Virus record (IMG/VR): IMGVR_UViG_3300019776_001115
Coordinates: 1 to 32,383 of that record
Length of the DNA stretch: 32,383 nt
Strand: one strand, 5' to 3'
Source of the DNA: a virus
The translations under genes and the position numbers were made by a program. The first letter of the stretch is position 1; every line of letters begins with the position of its first letter. Shown piece after piece: positions 32,010 through 32,383 of the stretch. The notes under the pieces were generated by a model, which did no database searches, was not told the origin of the DNA, and saw only the letters and a list, made by a program, of their open reading frames with translations.

Positions 32010-32383
32010 TTTGGCTACTGGCAAACCGGTACGTTTTGGTTGCAATTGCTCTTGTCGCGGCAACGTCGGGCCTGTGGGCGTATGGAAAGTATCAGTACCA
32101 CGTTGGTTACCAAGCCGCTGAAAACGTGCGCCACGTGGCCGACCTCGAGTCGTTTAAGTCCGAGTCCCTGCACCTGCAAGGGCTATCCCAAAACCTAGAG
32201 TTGCAACTTACGGCTTTGCGCGAAGCTCAGCCCAAAATCATTGAAAGGTTTAATCGTGTCATCATCGAAAAGCCACTGCCTGCTGATTGTCTTATTGATT
32301 CTGACAGGCTGCGCGAGCTCAACGCCGCCATCTCAACCGCCAATTCCGGCAAATCTGGCCAGCCCTTGTCCGGCGGTCGATAG
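32006..32383 (+). CDS. i-spanin (Rz-like)
   Basis: A 125-residue inner-membrane spanin. One N-terminal anchor (about 5-26, WLLANRYVLVAIALVAATSG) is followed by a periplasmic coiled coil (LQGLSQNLELQLTALREAQP) and ends in CLIDSDRLRELNAAIST, typical of Rz-like proteins. It joins the outer-membrane o-spanin to disrupt the Gram-negative outer membrane in the last lysis step. The o-spanin is encoded inside its 3' end in another frame. The TAG stop is the last codon of the window. Confidence 0.88.
   Translation: MIWLLANRYVLVAIALVAATSGLWAYGKYQYHVGYQAAENVRHVADLESFKSESLHLQGLSQNLELQLTALREAQPKIIERFNRVIIEKPLPADCLIDSDRLRELNAAISTANSGKSGQPLSGGR
32256..32383 (+). CDS. Embedded o-spanin lipoprotein (Rz1-like), partial
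   Basis: In the +1 frame relative to Rz, a GTG at 32256 with GAAAGG about 7 bases upstream opens a reading frame that starts SSSKSHCLLIVLLILTGC: a short lipoprotein signal with lipobox LTGC (Cys19 lipidated). A proline-rich mature part follows (ASSTPPSQPPIPANLASP). This is the classical Rz1 layout. 42 codons are visible and the frame is still open at the window end, so the gene is partial. The start is not ATG, so routine gene callers may miss it. Confidence 0.85.
   Translation, partial: MSSSKSHCLLIVLLILTGCASSTPPSQPPIPANLASPCPAVD

Noticed and set aside
1-32383. tRNA genes, rRNA, IS elements, CRISPR arrays, attachment sites
   Set aside because: I saw no cloverleaf-like segment, transposase gene, spaced short repeat array or integrase-linked att core. 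A tool search (tRNAscan, ISfinder) would be needed for a firm negative.

Overview
The window is a nearly complete set of genes from a temperate, lambda/HK97-like siphovirus or prophage. Almost everything reads on the + strand and is packed into short-overlap operons. The host is probably a betaproteobacterium (Burkholderiales type). This is inferred from the gene mix (Sak4 annealing protein with a paired ssDNA-binding protein, DUF6511-like and DUF6362-like genes, ParB-fused adenine methylase, phiE125 gp8-like connector), not from any host gene, since none is present. No integrase, cI-like repressor, tRNA, rRNA, IS element or CRISPR array is visible. Those phage genes would lie left of position 1 or right of 32383.

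Layout. (1) 1-8388, early DNA metabolism: a small HTH protein, a hypothetical protein, a BRO-N antirepressor, a Sak4-like ATPase, its ssDNA-binding partner, a Cys-rich DUF6511-like protein, an HNH endonuclease, a Cas4/RecB-type PD-(D/E)XK nuclease with a four-Cys iron-sulfur signature, a second HTH protein, a P4-type primase-helicase, a candidate replication origin, a RuvC-like resolvase, a small hypothetical protein and a DUF6362-like HTH protein. (2) 8389-8624, a non-coding control region with phased direct repeats, hairpins and a strong terminator. (3) 8625-11460: ParB-methyltransferase, then cargo-like genes around an HNH nuclease, namely a minus-strand DUF3489-like gene and a minus-strand HigBA-type toxin-antitoxin pair with two palindromic operators. 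(4) 11590-20136, packaging and head: TerS, TerL, portal, S49 protease, HK97-fold capsid, a decoration-like protein, connector, head closure, gp10-like and DUF3168-like proteins. (5) 20237-30923, tail: tube protein, tail assembly chaperones joined by a -1 frameshift on GGGAAAC, a 1435-residue tape measure, two tail-tip/stalk proteins and two paralogous RCC1-repeat beta-propeller proteins. (6) 31060-32383, lysis: small membrane protein, GH108 endolysin, holin, i-spanin and an o-spanin embedded in another frame and cut by the window end.

The most unusual content is the tail end. Instead of the usual M-L-K-I-J tip genes and trimeric fibers, the locus after the tape measure ends in two tandem full-length RCC1-like propellers. 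Each has eight recognisable repeat motifs in the same order and an N-terminal aromatic module related to chitin-binding folds. They are strong candidates for a new type of phage receptor-binding apparatus. Non-coding signals worth testing are the candidate origin (17-bp inverted repeat of GGTGAC units around a 30-bp alternating pyrimidine-purine tract), the late-control region, the hairpin series before the capsid gene and the double terminator at the head/tail border. No gene-free stretch exceeds 300 bases. The longest is 8389-8624 and is described below.
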